Source: Flavobacteriaceae bacterium 3519-10
GTDB lineage: Bacteria > Bacteroidota > Bacteroidia > Flavobacteriales > Weeksellaceae
Direction: 5' to 3'
NCBI GenBank assembly: GCA_000023725.1
Contig: CP001673.1
Span: forward strand, 382,342 to 446,341
Length of the DNA stretch: 64,000 nucleotides
Shown: positions 7,578 to 18,000 of the stretch, piece after piece
How positions within the stretch are numbered: position 1 is the first letter of the stretch
Layout: each line of letters starts with the position of its first letter
Notes under the pieces: model-generated
The model's input: only the letters and a program-made list of their open reading frames with translations
What the model was told of the DNA's origin: nothing
The model's database searches: none
Translations under genes and position numbers: made by a program

Positions 7578-8609
7578 TTACTGAACTTTATGGAAAACTT
7601 TTTGGTTCTCTTCACCGGTAACTTTCAGTTTGCCGATTGCACCTTTATTGAATGCTCTGAAGATTGAGTGATCCACGATTACATATTCGCCGGGAACTTC
7701 CACTTTGAATTCCACAATTGCGGCACCGCCTGCAGGAATCAATGTAGTTTGTACGTTCTCGTTAATTTTGCTGCCGCCTTCCATATAAACACGGTCGAAA
7801 ATCTCACCGATTACGTGGAATGAAGAGGCAAGGTTTGGTCCACCGTTTCCTACAAAGATTCTTACGGTTTCTCCTACTTTAGCTTCAAGCATTTTGTCGC
7901 CCATTAAAGCATTTTTCTTCCCGTTGAATACTACATAAGTTGGGTTTTCGTCAACACCTTTATCCTGATCGAATTCCTGAAGTCCTTTTTCGTCTGTTTT
8001 GCCTTTGGTGTAAAATTCACCCTGCATAATGTAATACTCACGGTCAACTTTAGGTAAACCACCTGCAGGCTCAACTAAGATAAGTCCGTACATACCGTTT
8101 GCGATGTGTAACGGAACCGGTGCCGCGGCACAGTGGTACACATAAAGTCCTGGGTTAAGTGCTTTGAAATTAAAAATTGCAGTCTTTCCGGGTGCAACGT
8201 TAGTCGCTTCTGCGCCACCACCAGGACCGTTCACGGCGTGAAGGTCAATATTGTGAGGCATTACACTGTTACTTGCATTTTTAAGGTGAAGTTCCACTTC
8301 ATCACCCACTCTAACCCGGATAAAAGATCCCGGAACAGTACTGTTGAAAGTCCAGAATTTATAGGTAACGCCATCCGCAAGTACGCCTTCTTCTTCAGTA
8401 GATTCCAGGTGAACGATTACTTTTTTTGCTGCCCTGTCACCGATTGGCGCGGGAACCATGGGTGGATTGAGTTTTGTTTGAGTTTCAGTTTCGCCGCTTA
8501 CTTTGATGTCCATTGCATTTTCGGTGGATGCGGAGCCTTCGGTTGAATTCTGTTTGCATGCCTGTAAGGTAAGTAGGGCGAGTGCAAAAGAAGTGAGAAT
8601 CTGTTTCAT
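7578..8609 (-). CDS. nirK: Copper-containing nitrite reductase
   Basis: NirK reduces nitrite to nitric oxide in the periplasm. The 343-residue protein has two cupredoxin domains with every copper ligand: type 1 copper H119, C160, H168 and M173; type 2 copper H124, H159 and H314; catalytic D122 and H265. The signal peptide ends with LQAC (Cys18), so it is probably a lipoprotein. There is no fused heme domain. It heads an operon with the SUMF1-like and SCO-like lipoproteins. No nitric oxide or nitrous oxide reductase lies in the window. A minus-strand -7 box (TAAATTTG, 8650-8643) lies 34 bases upstream, and the palindrome ATCAG-AA-CTGAT at 8693-8704 could be an operator. Confidence 0.96.
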   Translation of the reverse strand: MKQILTSFALALLTLQACKQNSTEGSASTENAMDIKVSGETETQTKLNPPMVPAPIGDRAAKKVIVHLESTEEEGVLADGVTYKFWTFNSTVPGSFIRVRVGDEVELHLKNASNSVMPHNIDLHAVNGPGGGAEATNVAPGKTAIFNFKALNPGLYVYHCAAAPVPLHIANGMYGLILVEPAGGLPKVDREYYIMQGEFYTKGKTDEKGLQEFDQDKGVDENPTYVVFNGKKNALMGDKMLEAKVGETVRIFVGNGGPNLASSFHVIGEIFDRVYMEGGSKINENVQTTLIPAGGAAIVEFKVEVPGEYVIVDHSIFRAFNKGAIGKLKVTGEENQKVFHKVQ

Positions 8610-8755
8610 AGGTCTATTTTTTTGTATAATATTTTAATGGGACAAATTTATCTCATTTAAATTTGATTATGGCTTTCTAAGATATGAATTTTATCAGAAC
8701 TGATTTTTACGCGATTTTTAGCCTAACCTTTCAACAGAACGGAGCATCCACTGGA

Positions 8756-9205
8756 TCAACGCGAGAGGGTAATGATCAGTGCTTCCGAGATATTTTTTTG
8801 TGAATAATATTTGGCTTCGCAAATATTGGATTTCAGCGTATAATTACCTTTCGCTATCTTAAAGTGGTTTTTAGCGTTCCGCGGAACCGGGAAATTATAG
8901 ATGCGGCCGCCACTTACCTGTACAACACGTACAATTATATCGCAGGATGATGTATTCTCCAGAACAATCGCGGTGTAGGGATCAGCTGGCTCGTCATCAT
9001 TCAGCAGATAGTTCAGCACGTCGGCAGTTTCCTGTGTTTTGTTAATCTGGTCTTTCGCTATAAGTTCGGCAAATTCCCCCGATTCATTTACCGAAGTGCC
9101 TGATCCTGTATTACCGGGCCGGTAAATTCCGCCGCCCGGAAGTGTACCGCACTGTACGGCTAAAAGCAGTACACAAAAAAGATAGAAAGGTGTAAATTTC
9201 TTCAT
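8756..9205 (-). CDS. Small lipoprotein, DUF6759-like
   Basis: ATG at 9205 gives MKKFTPFYLF and a lipobox ending AVQC (Cys19), then a low-complexity linker rich in G, P and S. The C-terminal ~85 residues form a compact beta domain (TAIVLENTSSCDIIVRVV, NFPVPRNAKNHFKIAKGNY, LKSNICEAKY) with two cysteines that could pair. The pattern resembles Chryseobacterium-group lipoproteins filed as DUF6759, but I could not compare directly. Function unknown. The frame is open upstream to 9238, but that part overlaps the terminator of the gene upstream. A TAAATTTG box on the minus strand (9219-9212) suggests its own promoter. Confidence 0.7.
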   Translation of the reverse strand: MKKFTPFYLFCVLLLAVQCGTLPGGGIYRPGNTGSGTSVNESGEFAELIAKDQINKTQETADVLNYLLNDDEPADPYTAIVLENTSSCDIIVRVVQVSGGRIYNFPVPRNAKNHFKIAKGNYTLKSNICEAKYYSQKNISEALIITLSR

Positions 9206-9233
9206 TACAGACAAATTTAAACCAATAAATCCA

Positions 9234-9273
9234 ATCATAAAAAAGGTTGCTGAGGACGAACCCCAGCAACCTT
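9234..9273 (-). terminator. Terminator of the delta-60-repeat gene
   Basis: AAGGTTGCTG (9243-9252) and CAGCAACCTT (9264-9273) form a 10-bp stem; on the minus strand TTTTTTATG follows. It lies 22 bases past the stop of the gene ending at 9295. Confidence 0.88.
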
Positions 9274-9294
9274 AATTATAAAAAAGTGTACGTG

Positions 9295-10671
9295 TTAGTT
9301 TTTAACAAATTTAAGTGTGACCGTATTACCCTGGGCATCTTTGCCTGACACGAGATACAGACCGGTCCGCAGATTCGCTACAGATACCTGATCACCGCTG
9401 AACTCAACAGCTGTCTTACCGCCGGCCGCGCTGTACACCTGCGCGTTATCCAGTTTCGCGGATAACTTCAATATGTCTGAAACAGGATTCTGAAGTACGC
9501 GTACGGTTGTTTTTGCAGCACTGTCAGCCACCGCTAACTGTTCCTGAGGGAGGTTGAAGCGGCTTACAAGCATATCCATTGAGTTGTCTATTTCATTCCA
9601 CACGTACAGTTTTTTCTGCGTGGGGTGATAGAAACTGTAGCTCCAATATTCTCCGTCATAATTTTGCGTAAATGTGCCCTGATTACCAAAAGTAAGATCG
9701 AGTGTGCCGTTAGGATTGATTCTTACAATGTCTACCGCGGTGTTGCCGGTACCTGGATTGTAGGTTCTTGTAACAGACAGAATACTTCCGTTTTCCTGAA
9801 CTTCAGACAGCACAAAGTACATACCCACAGGAACCGTGAATACTCCCGCGGAACCGAATGATGCCACAGGCTGCAGGGTTTGGTCGAGTTTAATTATTTT
9901 TTCCTGTCCGTCATAAACCTGGAGATAAAGGAAGCCATGCTTTAGTTTGTAATTGAAACTGGAGTTTACATCATAGTAGGTGAAAACTGAAGAATCTTCG
10001 TTGGGCATTTTAACCATTCGGTTTTCAACATAATCCTGAAAGAAAATACCTTGTGGGGTAACATATATTTGCCAGAATTCGAAATTCAAAGGCCGCACGC
10101 CATTCGTGCCGTATGAAGTATCTAGCGCACCGTTTGGCATCAGCCTGTGCAGGGCGTTGTTGCCTACTGCTAAGATTTTTCCGTTTGGCAACACCTCGAA
10201 ACTTTCATAATAGTTGCCGCCGGTGGTTGCAGGGCTGTTAAAGGTGTTGTCCACCGTTCCGTTCGCATTGAAGCGCATTAGTTTTGAACTCGAGAAATCG
10301 GTGGTTCCATTATCGAACTCATAATAATACATCACGAGAAGTTTTCCGTCGGGAAGCACGCGTGCATTATAAAATTCCTCATAATAATTGGGGTCGGAAA
10401 ACTGGTTGATCTCGTATTTTCCGTCGCCACTGAAACCCGTATCAAGCGTTCCGTCCGTGTTGAACCGTACCAGCAGTGCCGAGACATCGTTAGCGTAATA
10501 ATTTCCGGGCAAGATGATTTTACCGTCTGCCGCAACTTCAGCATCATAAAAACTTCCGAGGTCATTATAAATGCGTGTTCCGCCATTACCAAATGTAGCA
10601 TCTAAAGACTGCGCTGCACTTGGCACCGCGGCAGCTGCCAACAAACATGAAAAGAGTAATTTTTTAATCAT
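9295..10671 (-). CDS. Delta-60-repeat protein with T9SS sorting domain
   Basis: 458 residues. A Sec signal (KKLLFSCLLAAAAVPSAAQS) is followed by repeated beta units of the delta-60 type, each carrying a phrase like N-x-D-G-T-L-D-x-x-F-x-x-x-G: FNTDGTLDTGF near residue 70, FNANGTVDNTF near 135, MPNGALDTSYG near 183 and INPNGTLDLTFG near 325. The last ~75 residues (VRVLQNPVSDILKLS, ARVYSAAGG-like, LRTGLYLVSG, TLKFVKN) are a type A T9SS sorting domain, so the protein is a secreted, surface or released beta-propeller-like protein. Substrate or partner unknown. It is monocistronic, with a terminator behind it. Confidence 0.85.
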   Translation of the reverse strand: MIKKLLFSCLLAAAAVPSAAQSLDATFGNGGTRIYNDLGSFYDAEVAADGKIILPGNYYANDVSALLVRFNTDGTLDTGFSGDGKYEINQFSDPNYYEEFYNARVLPDGKLLVMYYYEFDNGTTDFSSSKLMRFNANGTVDNTFNSPATTGGNYYESFEVLPNGKILAVGNNALHRLMPNGALDTSYGTNGVRPLNFEFWQIYVTPQGIFFQDYVENRMVKMPNEDSSVFTYYDVNSSFNYKLKHGFLYLQVYDGQEKIIKLDQTLQPVASFGSAGVFTVPVGMYFVLSEVQENGSILSVTRTYNPGTGNTAVDIVRINPNGTLDLTFGNQGTFTQNYDGEYWSYSFYHPTQKKLYVWNEIDNSMDMLVSRFNLPQEQLAVADSAAKTTVRVLQNPVSDILKLSAKLDNAQVYSAAGGKTAVEFSGDQVSVANLRTGLYLVSGKDAQGNTVTLKFVKN

Positions 10672-10859
10672 AACTATTGTTTTTAATTCTCAAAAATAAG
10701 GTTTGAATTAATGATACGAAATCACCCAATTGTGCTATTTCCTATGTTCCGCGTAAAATACAGATCATTGGACTGCAGGATTCGAATACAAAAAATGGTG
10801 AAATATTTTCCATAGTACGCTGACTAATAACTAACTTCGGTCGACAAAAACTTTAAACC

Positions 10860-11441
10860 ATGAAAAAACTTTATCATGCCGTGCTGGTCGCGTGGATGCC
10901 TTTCGTGGCTCCGCTGGCAGCGCAAGACAATTTTGTAGGGCAAATTATGTTTGTGCCTTACAACTTCTCGCCTCAGGGATGGCACAACTGCGACGGATCG
11001 CTGTTGTCTATCAGTGAGAATGAGGTGCTGTTCACATTAATAGGAACCACCTACGGCGGCGACGGCCAAACTACTTTTGCAGTGCCCGATATGCGCGGAC
11101 GGGTTATGATTGATGACGGACAGGGTAATACGCTGAGTTCTTTCACTCTTGGGCAAATGAGCGGTACCGAAACCGTGCAGCTCACCCAGGCCCAAATGCC
11201 GGCGCATTCGCATACTGTAAATGCGGTCAGTGGAGCAGGCACCAGCGAGTCTCCTACATCGCACCTGCCCGCCAATACTGGCATTCTTGACAAAGAGTAC
11301 AGCAACCAGCCATTAACTTCAACGATGAAAATGGGTATGCTTTCAGCGGCAGGCGGCAGCCAGCCCCATAACAACATCCAGCCGTATTTAACCATGAAAT
11401 GCGTAATTGCATTGTACGGAATTTATCCACCTCAAAACTAA
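10860..11441 (+). CDS. Exported phage-tail-collar-fold protein (Mdp-like), copy 1
   Basis: 193 residues. A signal peptide ending APLAAQD precedes a phage tail collar domain (PF07484 type): FVGQIMFVPYNFSPQGWHNCDG, LFTLIGTTYGGDGQTTFAVPDMRGRV-like core, then MPAHSHTVNAV and a C-terminal GSQPHNNIQPYLTMKCVIALYG. In bacteria this fold appears in microcystin-dependent-protein-like families unrelated to prophage context; there are no phage genes here, and the signal peptide shows export. It is followed 5 bases later by a shorter paralogue and then a T9SS-sorted protein, so the three genes look like an operon. Role unknown. Confidence 0.82.
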   Translation: MKKLYHAVLVAWMPFVAPLAAQDNFVGQIMFVPYNFSPQGWHNCDGSLLSISENEVLFTLIGTTYGGDGQTTFAVPDMRGRVMIDDGQGNTLSSFTLGQMSGTETVQLTQAQMPAHSHTVNAVSGAGTSESPTSHLPANTGILDKEYSNQPLTSTMKMGMLSAAGGSQPHNNIQPYLTMKCVIALYGIYPPQN

Positions 11442-11446
11442 AAACC

Positions 11447-11965
11447 ATGAAAAAATTTATCTTATCGCTAACTGTTCTGCTGTCAGTAACCAATTTGAAA
11501 GCGCAGGCAGAACCTTATTTGGGTCAGATTGCGTTTGTAGCGTTTACCTTCGCTCCGAAAGGATGGGCAGAGTGCAACGGCCAGCTATTGCCGATCAGCC
11601 AGAACACCGCGTTATTTTCACTTTTGGGTACTACCTATGGTGGCAACGGCCAGACAACCTTTGCATTACCCGATATGCGCGGACGCGTCTTGATACACAA
11701 CGGCCAGGGCAACGGCCTTTCGAATTATGAGTTAGGGCAGACCGGAGGCACGGAAAATCATACGCTTACCATTGCCGAAATGCCGCAACATATCCATAAC
11801 GTAAATGCGGTGTCGGCAGAAGGAAACCAGAATGTACCCACCGGAAATCTGCCCGCAAATACCAAAGCGTTGGATAAAGAATATGCTGACTCCACCGCAA
11901 ATACAACCATGAACCTCGGCATGATAAGCCCGGCAGGCGGAAGCCAGCCTCATGAAAACCGGTAA
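11447..11965 (+). CDS. Phage-tail-collar-fold protein, copy 2, cut by an in-frame stop
   Basis: ATG at 11447 gives MKKFILSLTVLLSVTNLKAQ, a signal peptide, then a collar domain closely like copy 1 (PYLGQIAFVAFTFAPKGW, LLGTTYGGNGQTTFALPDM). The frame ends at TAA 11963-11965 right after SQPHENR, where copy 1 continues IQPYLTMKCVIALYGIYPPQN. Behind that stop the same frame continues with the matching PYLAFKCIIALQGIFPPRD and ends at TAA 12023-12025, three bases before the next ATG. The last ~20 residues, a conserved strand of the fold, are therefore lost to a nonsense codon. It may be a recent pseudogene or still fold. Confidence 0.8.
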   Translation: MKKFILSLTVLLSVTNLKAQAEPYLGQIAFVAFTFAPKGWAECNGQLLPISQNTALFSLLGTTYGGNGQTTFALPDMRGRVLIHNGQGNGLSNYELGQTGGTENHTLTIAEMPQHIHNVNAVSAEGNQNVPTGNLPANTKALDKEYADSTANTTMNLGMISPAGGSQPHENR

Positions 11966-12025
11966 CCTTACCTGGCATTCAAATGTATTATCGCCCTTCA
12001 GGGTATATTCCCACCAAGAGATTAA
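11966..12025 (+). pseudogene. Severed C-terminal tail of collar-fold copy 2
   Basis: Nineteen codons in the same frame after the premature TAA encode PYLAFKCIIALQGIFPPRD, aligned residue by residue to PYLTMKCVIALYGIYPPQN of copy 1, followed by a TAA. The tail has no start codon of its own. Confidence 0.75.
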
Positions 12026-12028
12026 GCC

Positions 12029-12721
12029 ATGAAAAAAATTATGATCTCCGGCATATTGCTGATCGGCGGAATGGTTTCCGCGCAGACTGCAATTACATTC
12101 AACGGCTGCCATAACCTGTTTGAAGACCAGAATTTCCTCTTCAGCAACACCGGTACCGATAGTTTCAGCAAGAGGATCTACATCACCACACCGGTTGATG
12201 GCGACCAATCCTGTGGAGGAATTGGTACCTGCGAATTTAAAATTCAATGGAATAATGCACTGACGCGCTGGGAGTTCCTGGCCGACAGCGGAAACGGCGA
12301 TTTTGTGGATCCCTTTCTTATCTACTACAATGCCACAGGAAACAGTGCGGCCACAAATCCGCCCGGCAATACATTCGGGACGTGGGTAGAAAATACGGAC
12401 GTAACGGAAGGCGCATGTGGCGGAAACCTGAGTGCAGCAAATTCCGTATTTACAGGCGATCTGCACAGTTCGAGTCTCGCGACGGGTAGCGCCGAGCATC
12501 GGAAAGTACAGCTGTTTCCTAATCCTGTTACAGATTTTATCGGCATCTCAGGGGTTGAATCTGCCCAGAGTGTCCAGATTTTCAATGCGGCAGGGCAATT
12601 GGTCCAAACGGAAAAGTTCAGTGAAAGGATGAATGTAAGCACTCTGAAACCAGGTGTTTACATCTTAAGGATTGTTTCGCCACAATCTGATTTTACAGAA
12701 CTTAAGTTTATTAAAAAGTAA
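12029..12721 (+). CDS. Secreted protein with T9SS C-terminal sorting domain
   Basis: 230 residues: signal peptide (KKIMISGILLIGGMVSAQ), a ~125-residue middle rich in aromatic and polar residues with four or five cysteines (CHNLFE, SCGGIGTCEFKIQW, GACGGN) and a C-terminal T9SS type A domain (VQLFPNPVTDFIGIS, VQIFNAAGQLVQTEKF, LKPGVYILRI, ELKFIKK). The middle part is not recognised. It follows the collar-fold genes closely and shares a terminator, so it may work with them at the cell surface (inference). Confidence 0.8.
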   Translation: MKKIMISGILLIGGMVSAQTAITFNGCHNLFEDQNFLFSNTGTDSFSKRIYITTPVDGDQSCGGIGTCEFKIQWNNALTRWEFLADSGNGDFVDPFLIYYNATGNSAATNPPGNTFGTWVENTDVTEGACGGNLSAANSVFTGDLHSSSLATGSAEHRKVQLFPNPVTDFIGISGVESAQSVQIFNAAGQLVQTEKFSERMNVSTLKPGVYILRIVSPQSDFTELKFIKK

Positions 12722-12737
12722 CATTGTCATTCAACAT

Positions 12738-12775
12738 AAAACGGCTACAGATCAGTTCTGCAGCCGTTTTTATAT
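12738..12775. terminator. Bidirectional terminator between T9SS gene and guaB
   Basis: AAACGGCT (12739-12746) pairs with AGCCGTTT (12762-12769). T runs follow on both strands, serving the convergent genes on each side. Confidence 0.8.
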
Positions 12776-12792
12776 GATTAAGTTTTATCGTT

Positions 12793-14253
12793 CTATAGCG
12801 AATAGTTGGGTGCTTCCTGCGTGATAATTACGTCGTGCGGATGCGATTCTTTAAGACCACTGCCAGTAATCATCACCATTTTTCCTTCACGCTGAAGGGT
12901 GTCGATATCTTTTGTGCCACAATATCCCATACCAGCGCGGATGCCGCCTGTGAGCTGAAAAACCACTTCTTCGAGTTTTCCTTTGTGCGGAACACGGCCT
13001 TCAATTCCTTCAGGAACAAATTTCTTGGCTTCGCTCTGGAAATATCTTTCTTTTCCACCGCGACGCATCGCTGAAAGTGAACCCATACCCTGATACGCCT
13101 TAAATTTTCGGCCCTGAAATATAATTTCTTCGCCCGGCGCCTCATCGGTTCCGGCTAAAAGTGAACCCAGCATCACTGCATTTGCACCTGAAGCCAAAGC
13201 TTTCACGATGTCTCCGGAAAGTTTAATTCCGCCATCTGCAATCACCGCGACATTCTTCGATTTGGCATATTCGAAAACATTGTAGATCGCTGACAGTTGA
13301 GGAACACCTACGCCTGCCACAACACGGGTCGTACAGATCGAACCCGGACCAACACCGACTTTTAGGATGTTTGCACCGGCTTCAATTAAATCTTTCGCGG
13401 CTTCCGCCGTAACGATATTTCCGCCAACGATGTCGAGTTCAGGGAAGTTTTTGCGGAGTTCAACAATTTTATCAAGTACGCCTTTTGAGTGTCCGTGCGC
13501 CGAATCTACCGCGATAATATCCACGCCGGCTTCTACTAATGCCGCAACACGGTCCATGGTATCTTCGCCAACGCCTACACCTGCGCCCACGATGAGGCGG
13601 CCATTTGCATCTTTGTTTGCATTCGGATATTCTAATTGATTGTCAATATCTTTTATCGTAATTAAACCGACGAGCTTGAATTCACTGTCCACAATCGGTA
13701 GTTTTTCCACCCGGTTTTTAAGGAGGATCTGCTTCGCCTGTTCGAGGTTGGTTGCTTTATCGGAGGTGATGAGTTTGTCTTTGGTCATCAGCTCTTCTAC
13801 TTTTGCGCTGAGGTTTTCCTGATATTTTACATCGCGGTTGGTGATGATGCCGATGAGTTTGTTGTCAGCATCCACTACCGGAAGCCCAGAGATTTTAAAG
13901 TTGGCCATCATCTCTTTCGCCTCCATTAAAGTATGGTCTTTAGAAAGGGTGACAGGATCCGAGATCATTCCGTTTTCTGAACGTTTAACCCTATAAACCT
14001 GTGCAGCCTGCTCCTCAATCGGCATATTTTTATGGATGAAACCAATGCCACCGACCCGTGCCATAGCAATTGCCATTTCAGCTTCGGTAACCGTATCCAT
14101 CGCAGCGGATACAATGGGTGCGTTGAGCGTAATTTTATCGGAAAGTCTGGATTTTAGGGATACCTGGTTAGGCAGAACTTCTGAGTAAGAAGGGATTAAG
14201 AGAACGTCATCGAAAGTAATGGCAGTTTCTACGATTTTGTTGTGGATAGACAT
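12793..14253 (-). CDS. guaB: Inosine-5'-monophosphate dehydrogenase
   Basis: GuaB oxidises IMP to XMP with NAD+, the committed step to guanine nucleotides. The 486-residue protein has the usual length. The (beta/alpha)8 barrel is interrupted by two CBS domains (about residues 92-205) that bind adenine or guanine nucleotides. The catalytic loop GPGSICTTR has the nucleophile Cys307; the barrel also shows [33 protein letters not shown] and the flap GMGSLSAM. It is transcribed alone, away from ruvA; the minus-strand TAATTTTG box at 14275-14268 is a candidate -7 element 14 bases upstream. Confidence 0.97.
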   Translation of the reverse strand: MSIHNKIVETAITFDDVLLIPSYSEVLPNQVSLKSRLSDKITLNAPIVSAAMDTVTEAEMAIAMARVGGIGFIHKNMPIEEQAAQVYRVKRSENGMISDPVTLSKDHTLMEAKEMMANFKISGLPVVDADNKLIGIITNRDVKYQENLSAKVEELMTKDKLITSDKATNLEQAKQILLKNRVEKLPIVDSEFKLVGLITIKDIDNQLEYPNANKDANGRLIVGAGVGVGEDTMDRVAALVEAGVDIIAVDSAHGHSKGVLDKIVELRKNFPELDIVGGNIVTAEAAKDLIEAGANILKVGVGPGSICTTRVVAGVGVPQLSAIYNVFEYAKSKNVAVIADGGIKLSGDIVKALASGANAVMLGSLLAGTDEAPGEEIIFQGRKFKAYQGMGSLSAMRRGGKERYFQSEAKKFVPEGIEGRVPHKGKLEEVVFQLTGGIRAGMGYCGTKDIDTLQREGKMVMITGSGLKESHPHDVIITQEAPNYSL

Positions 14254-14381
14254 CTTTACTTTCTGTGCAAAATTAAGGTATTTTTATTTATGGTGAAAGC
14301 CTTTGCAAATGTGAATCAAAATTTTATAGTTCGGATTCCGCCACAGCAAACCACGCGCTGCGCGCCCGAAATTGCCCGATT

Positions 14382-14407
14382 TTGTTTGTTTAAAAATTTT
14401 ATCTTTG
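14382..14407 (+). promoter_or_regulatory. Possible ruvA promoter
   Basis: TATCTTTG (14400-14407) is a good -7 box 17 bases before the ruvA ATG. The nearest TTG (14382-14384) gives a 15-base spacer, shorter than usual. Confidence 0.45.
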
Positions 14408-14424
14408 GATATCTTAAAAAACAC

Positions 14425-15009
14425 ATGATCTACTCACTAAAAGGAAACGTCCAGGAACTGAACCCTACTTCTGTAATTATCGATGTGAACGGTGTTGGCT
14501 ACTATGTCGGCGTCAGTTTGCAGACTTCTGAAAAACTCGTTTTAGGCAAAGAAACGTTTCTTAACATCCAACAGATTATCCGCGAAGACGCTCACCTGCT
14601 CTTTGGTTTTAACACAATTTCCGAAAAAGAACTGTTTAACCTGTTAATTTCTGTTAACGGCGTCGGACCCGTTTCTGCCCTCATTATGCTGTCTTCGCTC
14701 AGCCTTCAGGAGATCGCTTCGGCCATCCTCAGCGGCAATAGTTTGCTGTTGCAGAAAGTGAAGGGTATCGGCACCAAAACAGCCGAGCGCATCATCGTCG
14801 ATCTGCGGGATAAAGTGCAGAAATTCAATATTTCCGAGGGAAATATTTCTAACTTTGTGAATAATAAAGTGAAGGACGAAGCGTTATCTGCATTAGAGGT
14901 TTTGGGCATCCCCAAAAAAATGAGTGAGAAGATTGCCGACCGTTTCCTTAAGACCAATGCCGACCTTTCCGTAGAAGATTTAGTGAAGCAAATTTTAAAA
15001 AATATTTAA
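14425..15009 (+). CDS. ruvA: Holliday junction branch migration protein RuvA
   Basis: RuvA binds four-way junctions and loads the RuvB motor. ATG 14425 yields 194 residues, the family length; the open frame upstream to 14242 is not conserved-looking. Domain I is an OB fold (MIYSLKGNVQELNPTSVIIDVNGVGYYV), domain II has two helix-hairpin-helix motifs (LLISVNGVGPVSALIML near residue 75 and KVKGIGTKTAERIIVDLRDK near 110), and domain III, the RuvB contact, occupies the last ~50 residues. sprA begins three bases after the stop, the usual order in Flavobacteriia, so they are probably cotranscribed. Confidence 0.96.
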   Translation: MIYSLKGNVQELNPTSVIIDVNGVGYYVGVSLQTSEKLVLGKETFLNIQQIIREDAHLLFGFNTISEKELFNLLISVNGVGPVSALIMLSSLSLQEIASAILSGNSLLLQKVKGIGTKTAERIIVDLRDKVQKFNISEGNISNFVNNKVKDEALSALEVLGIPKKMSEKIADRFLKTNADLSVEDLVKQILKNI

Positions 15010-15012
15010 CAT

Positions 15013-18000
15013 TTGGAGAAGAATAGTTTTTTTCAGCATAAATTTTTCGTTTTTATAATCCTTTGTTTTTGTTCTGCCCAGACTTTTGCGCAGGTTACCC
15101 CTTCGGACAGCTCGTCCGTGCGACAGGATTTTTCGCTGCCAAACCCCATCAGGTACGATGCTTTTTACGATGTTTCGAGTGGGATGTATGTGCTGTATCC
15201 CAAAATCGGCAATATGGTGGTGGGCAATCCGGTTTCGATGACCTCCGAAGAGTATTATCAGTACATGCTCAACAATCAGCTGAGCGAATATTACAGAGAA
15301 AAATCTTCAGTTAATAATCTGGGTTACCGGAAAGATCAGTCGGATGCGATTCAGAAAGGTCTGCTGCCAAGCGTTAACGTTAAAAATAAGATCTTCGAAT
15401 CGATCTTTGGCGGTAATAAAATTGAACTTATTCCACAGGGTTTTGCCTCGTTCGACATTGGTGGTCTGTACCAGAAGATCGACAATCCCTTGATTCTGCC
15501 GCAGAACCGAACCAATTTTGCAATCGATATCCAGCAGAGAATCCAGCTTGGGTTATTGGGGAAAGTAGGCGAAAATCTTCAGTTAAAAGCCAATTACGAT
15601 ACGCAGAGTGGTTTCGCGTTCGAAAACAGAATGAATCTCGTGTGGCAGGCTAAAGGAACGTGGAGAGACCTGCAGTCTAAAGGCCTTAATGATAAAACCA
15701 CTGGCGGCGAAGATAAAATCATCAAAAGGGTAGAGTTTGGTAACGTAAATATGCCGCTTTCTACAAGTTTAATCCGTGGTTCAGAATCTCTTTTCGGGTT
15801 GAAAACCGAATTTCAGCTCGGGAAAACCTACGGAACCGTGGTGTTTTCTCAGCAACAGGGCGAAGCGCGGAACATCATCGCTCAGGGCGGTGGTGTGATG
15901 AATACTTTTAAACTCAACGCGATTGATTATGAAGATAATCAGCACTATTATTTAGGGCATTATTTTCTTAACAGTTACGACAATGCACTGCTGAATTACC
16001 CGCAGATTAACTCAAGAATAAGCATTACCAGAATTGAAGCCTGGGTGCTCGATCAGGGTTCAGGAAATCTTCAGGACCAGAAAGGTATTCTGGGTATCCG
16101 CGATTTGGGTGAAGGTATTTCGGGCTACCCGGACAATTCGCAAAACGGACTTTATCAGGGCATCGTGAATTTGGGTGCAGGAATCCGTGATGTGAACACC
16201 GCATACAACGCGATCAACGGACAGTCTTTCCCGAATGCAAACGGTTCCCCGGAAACCTATACGGACGGCGAGCAGTTTATCTTCAACCGCAAAGCCAGAA
16301 AACTTAACGCCAACGAATTTAAATATCATCCACAGCTCGGTTATATGTCTTTAAATCAAAGACTTAATGATAATCAGTTGTTGGCAGTGGCCTATTCATA
16401 TACCTTGAATGGCGACAATAAAGTGTATAAAGTCGGTGAGTTTTCGGAGGAGAGCCCGGTGCTGATTACCAAACTTTTAAAATCGAATACCAAAACCACC
16501 ACCACCACACCGATGTGGGATCTGATGATGAAGAATATCTATTCGCTTAATTCGAATGATATCAATCAGGATGGCTTTTTATTGAATGTTTATCTGCGCG
16601 ATGCCCAAAATGGGAAAGTAAATTACCTGCCGGGAACACCGGTTCAGGATGTTAATTTGCTTAAACTTTTCAATTGGGACCGGCTGAATATGAATAACGA
16701 CCTTCAGCAGAACGGCACCACTACCGGCGACGGCATTTTCGATTTTGTGCCGGGTATCACTGTTGATCCCGAGAACGGAAAGGTCATTTTCACGAAAGCC
16801 AAACCGTTCGGCGCCTATCTGCAGAGCGTCCTTGGGAGCAGCGACCCGAAGTTTGTGTTTAATGAGCTTTATGATCAGTTCAAAAATGTAGCTTCCGAAA
16901 ACAGGCTGGCTTTAAGTTATACCCTCGAAGGCCGCTTCAAAGGCTCGCAGGGAACGGGCATCTCGCTGGGCGCGATCAATGTTCCGCAGGGTTCTGTAAA
17001 AGTAACCGCGAATGGCGTGCAGCTTCAGGAAGGTATCGATTATACCGTAGATTATATGCTCGGATCGGTGAATATCATCAATGAAACCGTAAAACAGTCG
17101 GGTCAGGCGATCAATATTTCACTGGAAAATCAACTGTCTTTCAATACACAGCGTAAAAGATTTTTAGGTTTGAACCTCGAAAGGAAGTTCAATGAACATC
17201 TCACCGTGGGTACCACTGTTGTGAATTATGCCGAAACACCGCTCACGCAAAAAGTGAATTTCGGACAGGAAGCTGTGAACAATACCATGGCAGGTTTTAA
17301 TATTCTGTACAACAACCAACTGCCTTTCCTTACAAGACTTACCGATAAGATTCCGTTTGTGAACACCGAAGCGCCTTCAAACCTAAGCTTTACCGCAGAA
17401 GGAGCCTATCTGATTCCGGGCCAGAATAAAGGTATTGGCGACCAGTCTTATATTGATGATTTTGAGCAGACTACATCCAAAATTTCACTCAAAGAACCTG
17501 CGATGTGGAGCCTAGCTTCGAAACCTGAAAGAAACCCTGAACCCTACTTCCAGAACGCGACTTTAAATGACAATCTCGCGCACGGAAACGGCCGCGGACT
17601 TTTGACCTGGTATAATATCGATCCACGATTTTACGGAATCGGCGGCAGTGCGCCGGGCGGTATAAACGCGCAGGCGGTATCTAATCACGCTTCGCGAAGA
17701 GTACAGACGCAGGAACTTTATAATTCGCGAGATTTTGTGGCGGGCGAACAGCTTTACACTAATACTTTCGACATCACGTATTTCCCGAATGAGAGAGGAC
17801 CTTATAACGTAAACCCGAACAACGAAACCACCCAGGAGCGTTGGGGCGGACTGATGCGCCCGATTTCGGTGTCGAACTTCATCAATTCTAATATTGAATA
17901 TGTTGAATTCTGGATGATGGATCCGTATGCAGACGGTAATAATTTAGGTTCAAATCCGAAACTGTTGCTACAGTTAGGTAATGTATCCGAAGATGTGCTG

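Noticed and set aside
10860-11965. Tail-collar genes read as a prophage remnant
   Set aside because: Both have Sec signals and neighbours are T9SS-sorted proteins; no integrase, capsid or att site is seen.
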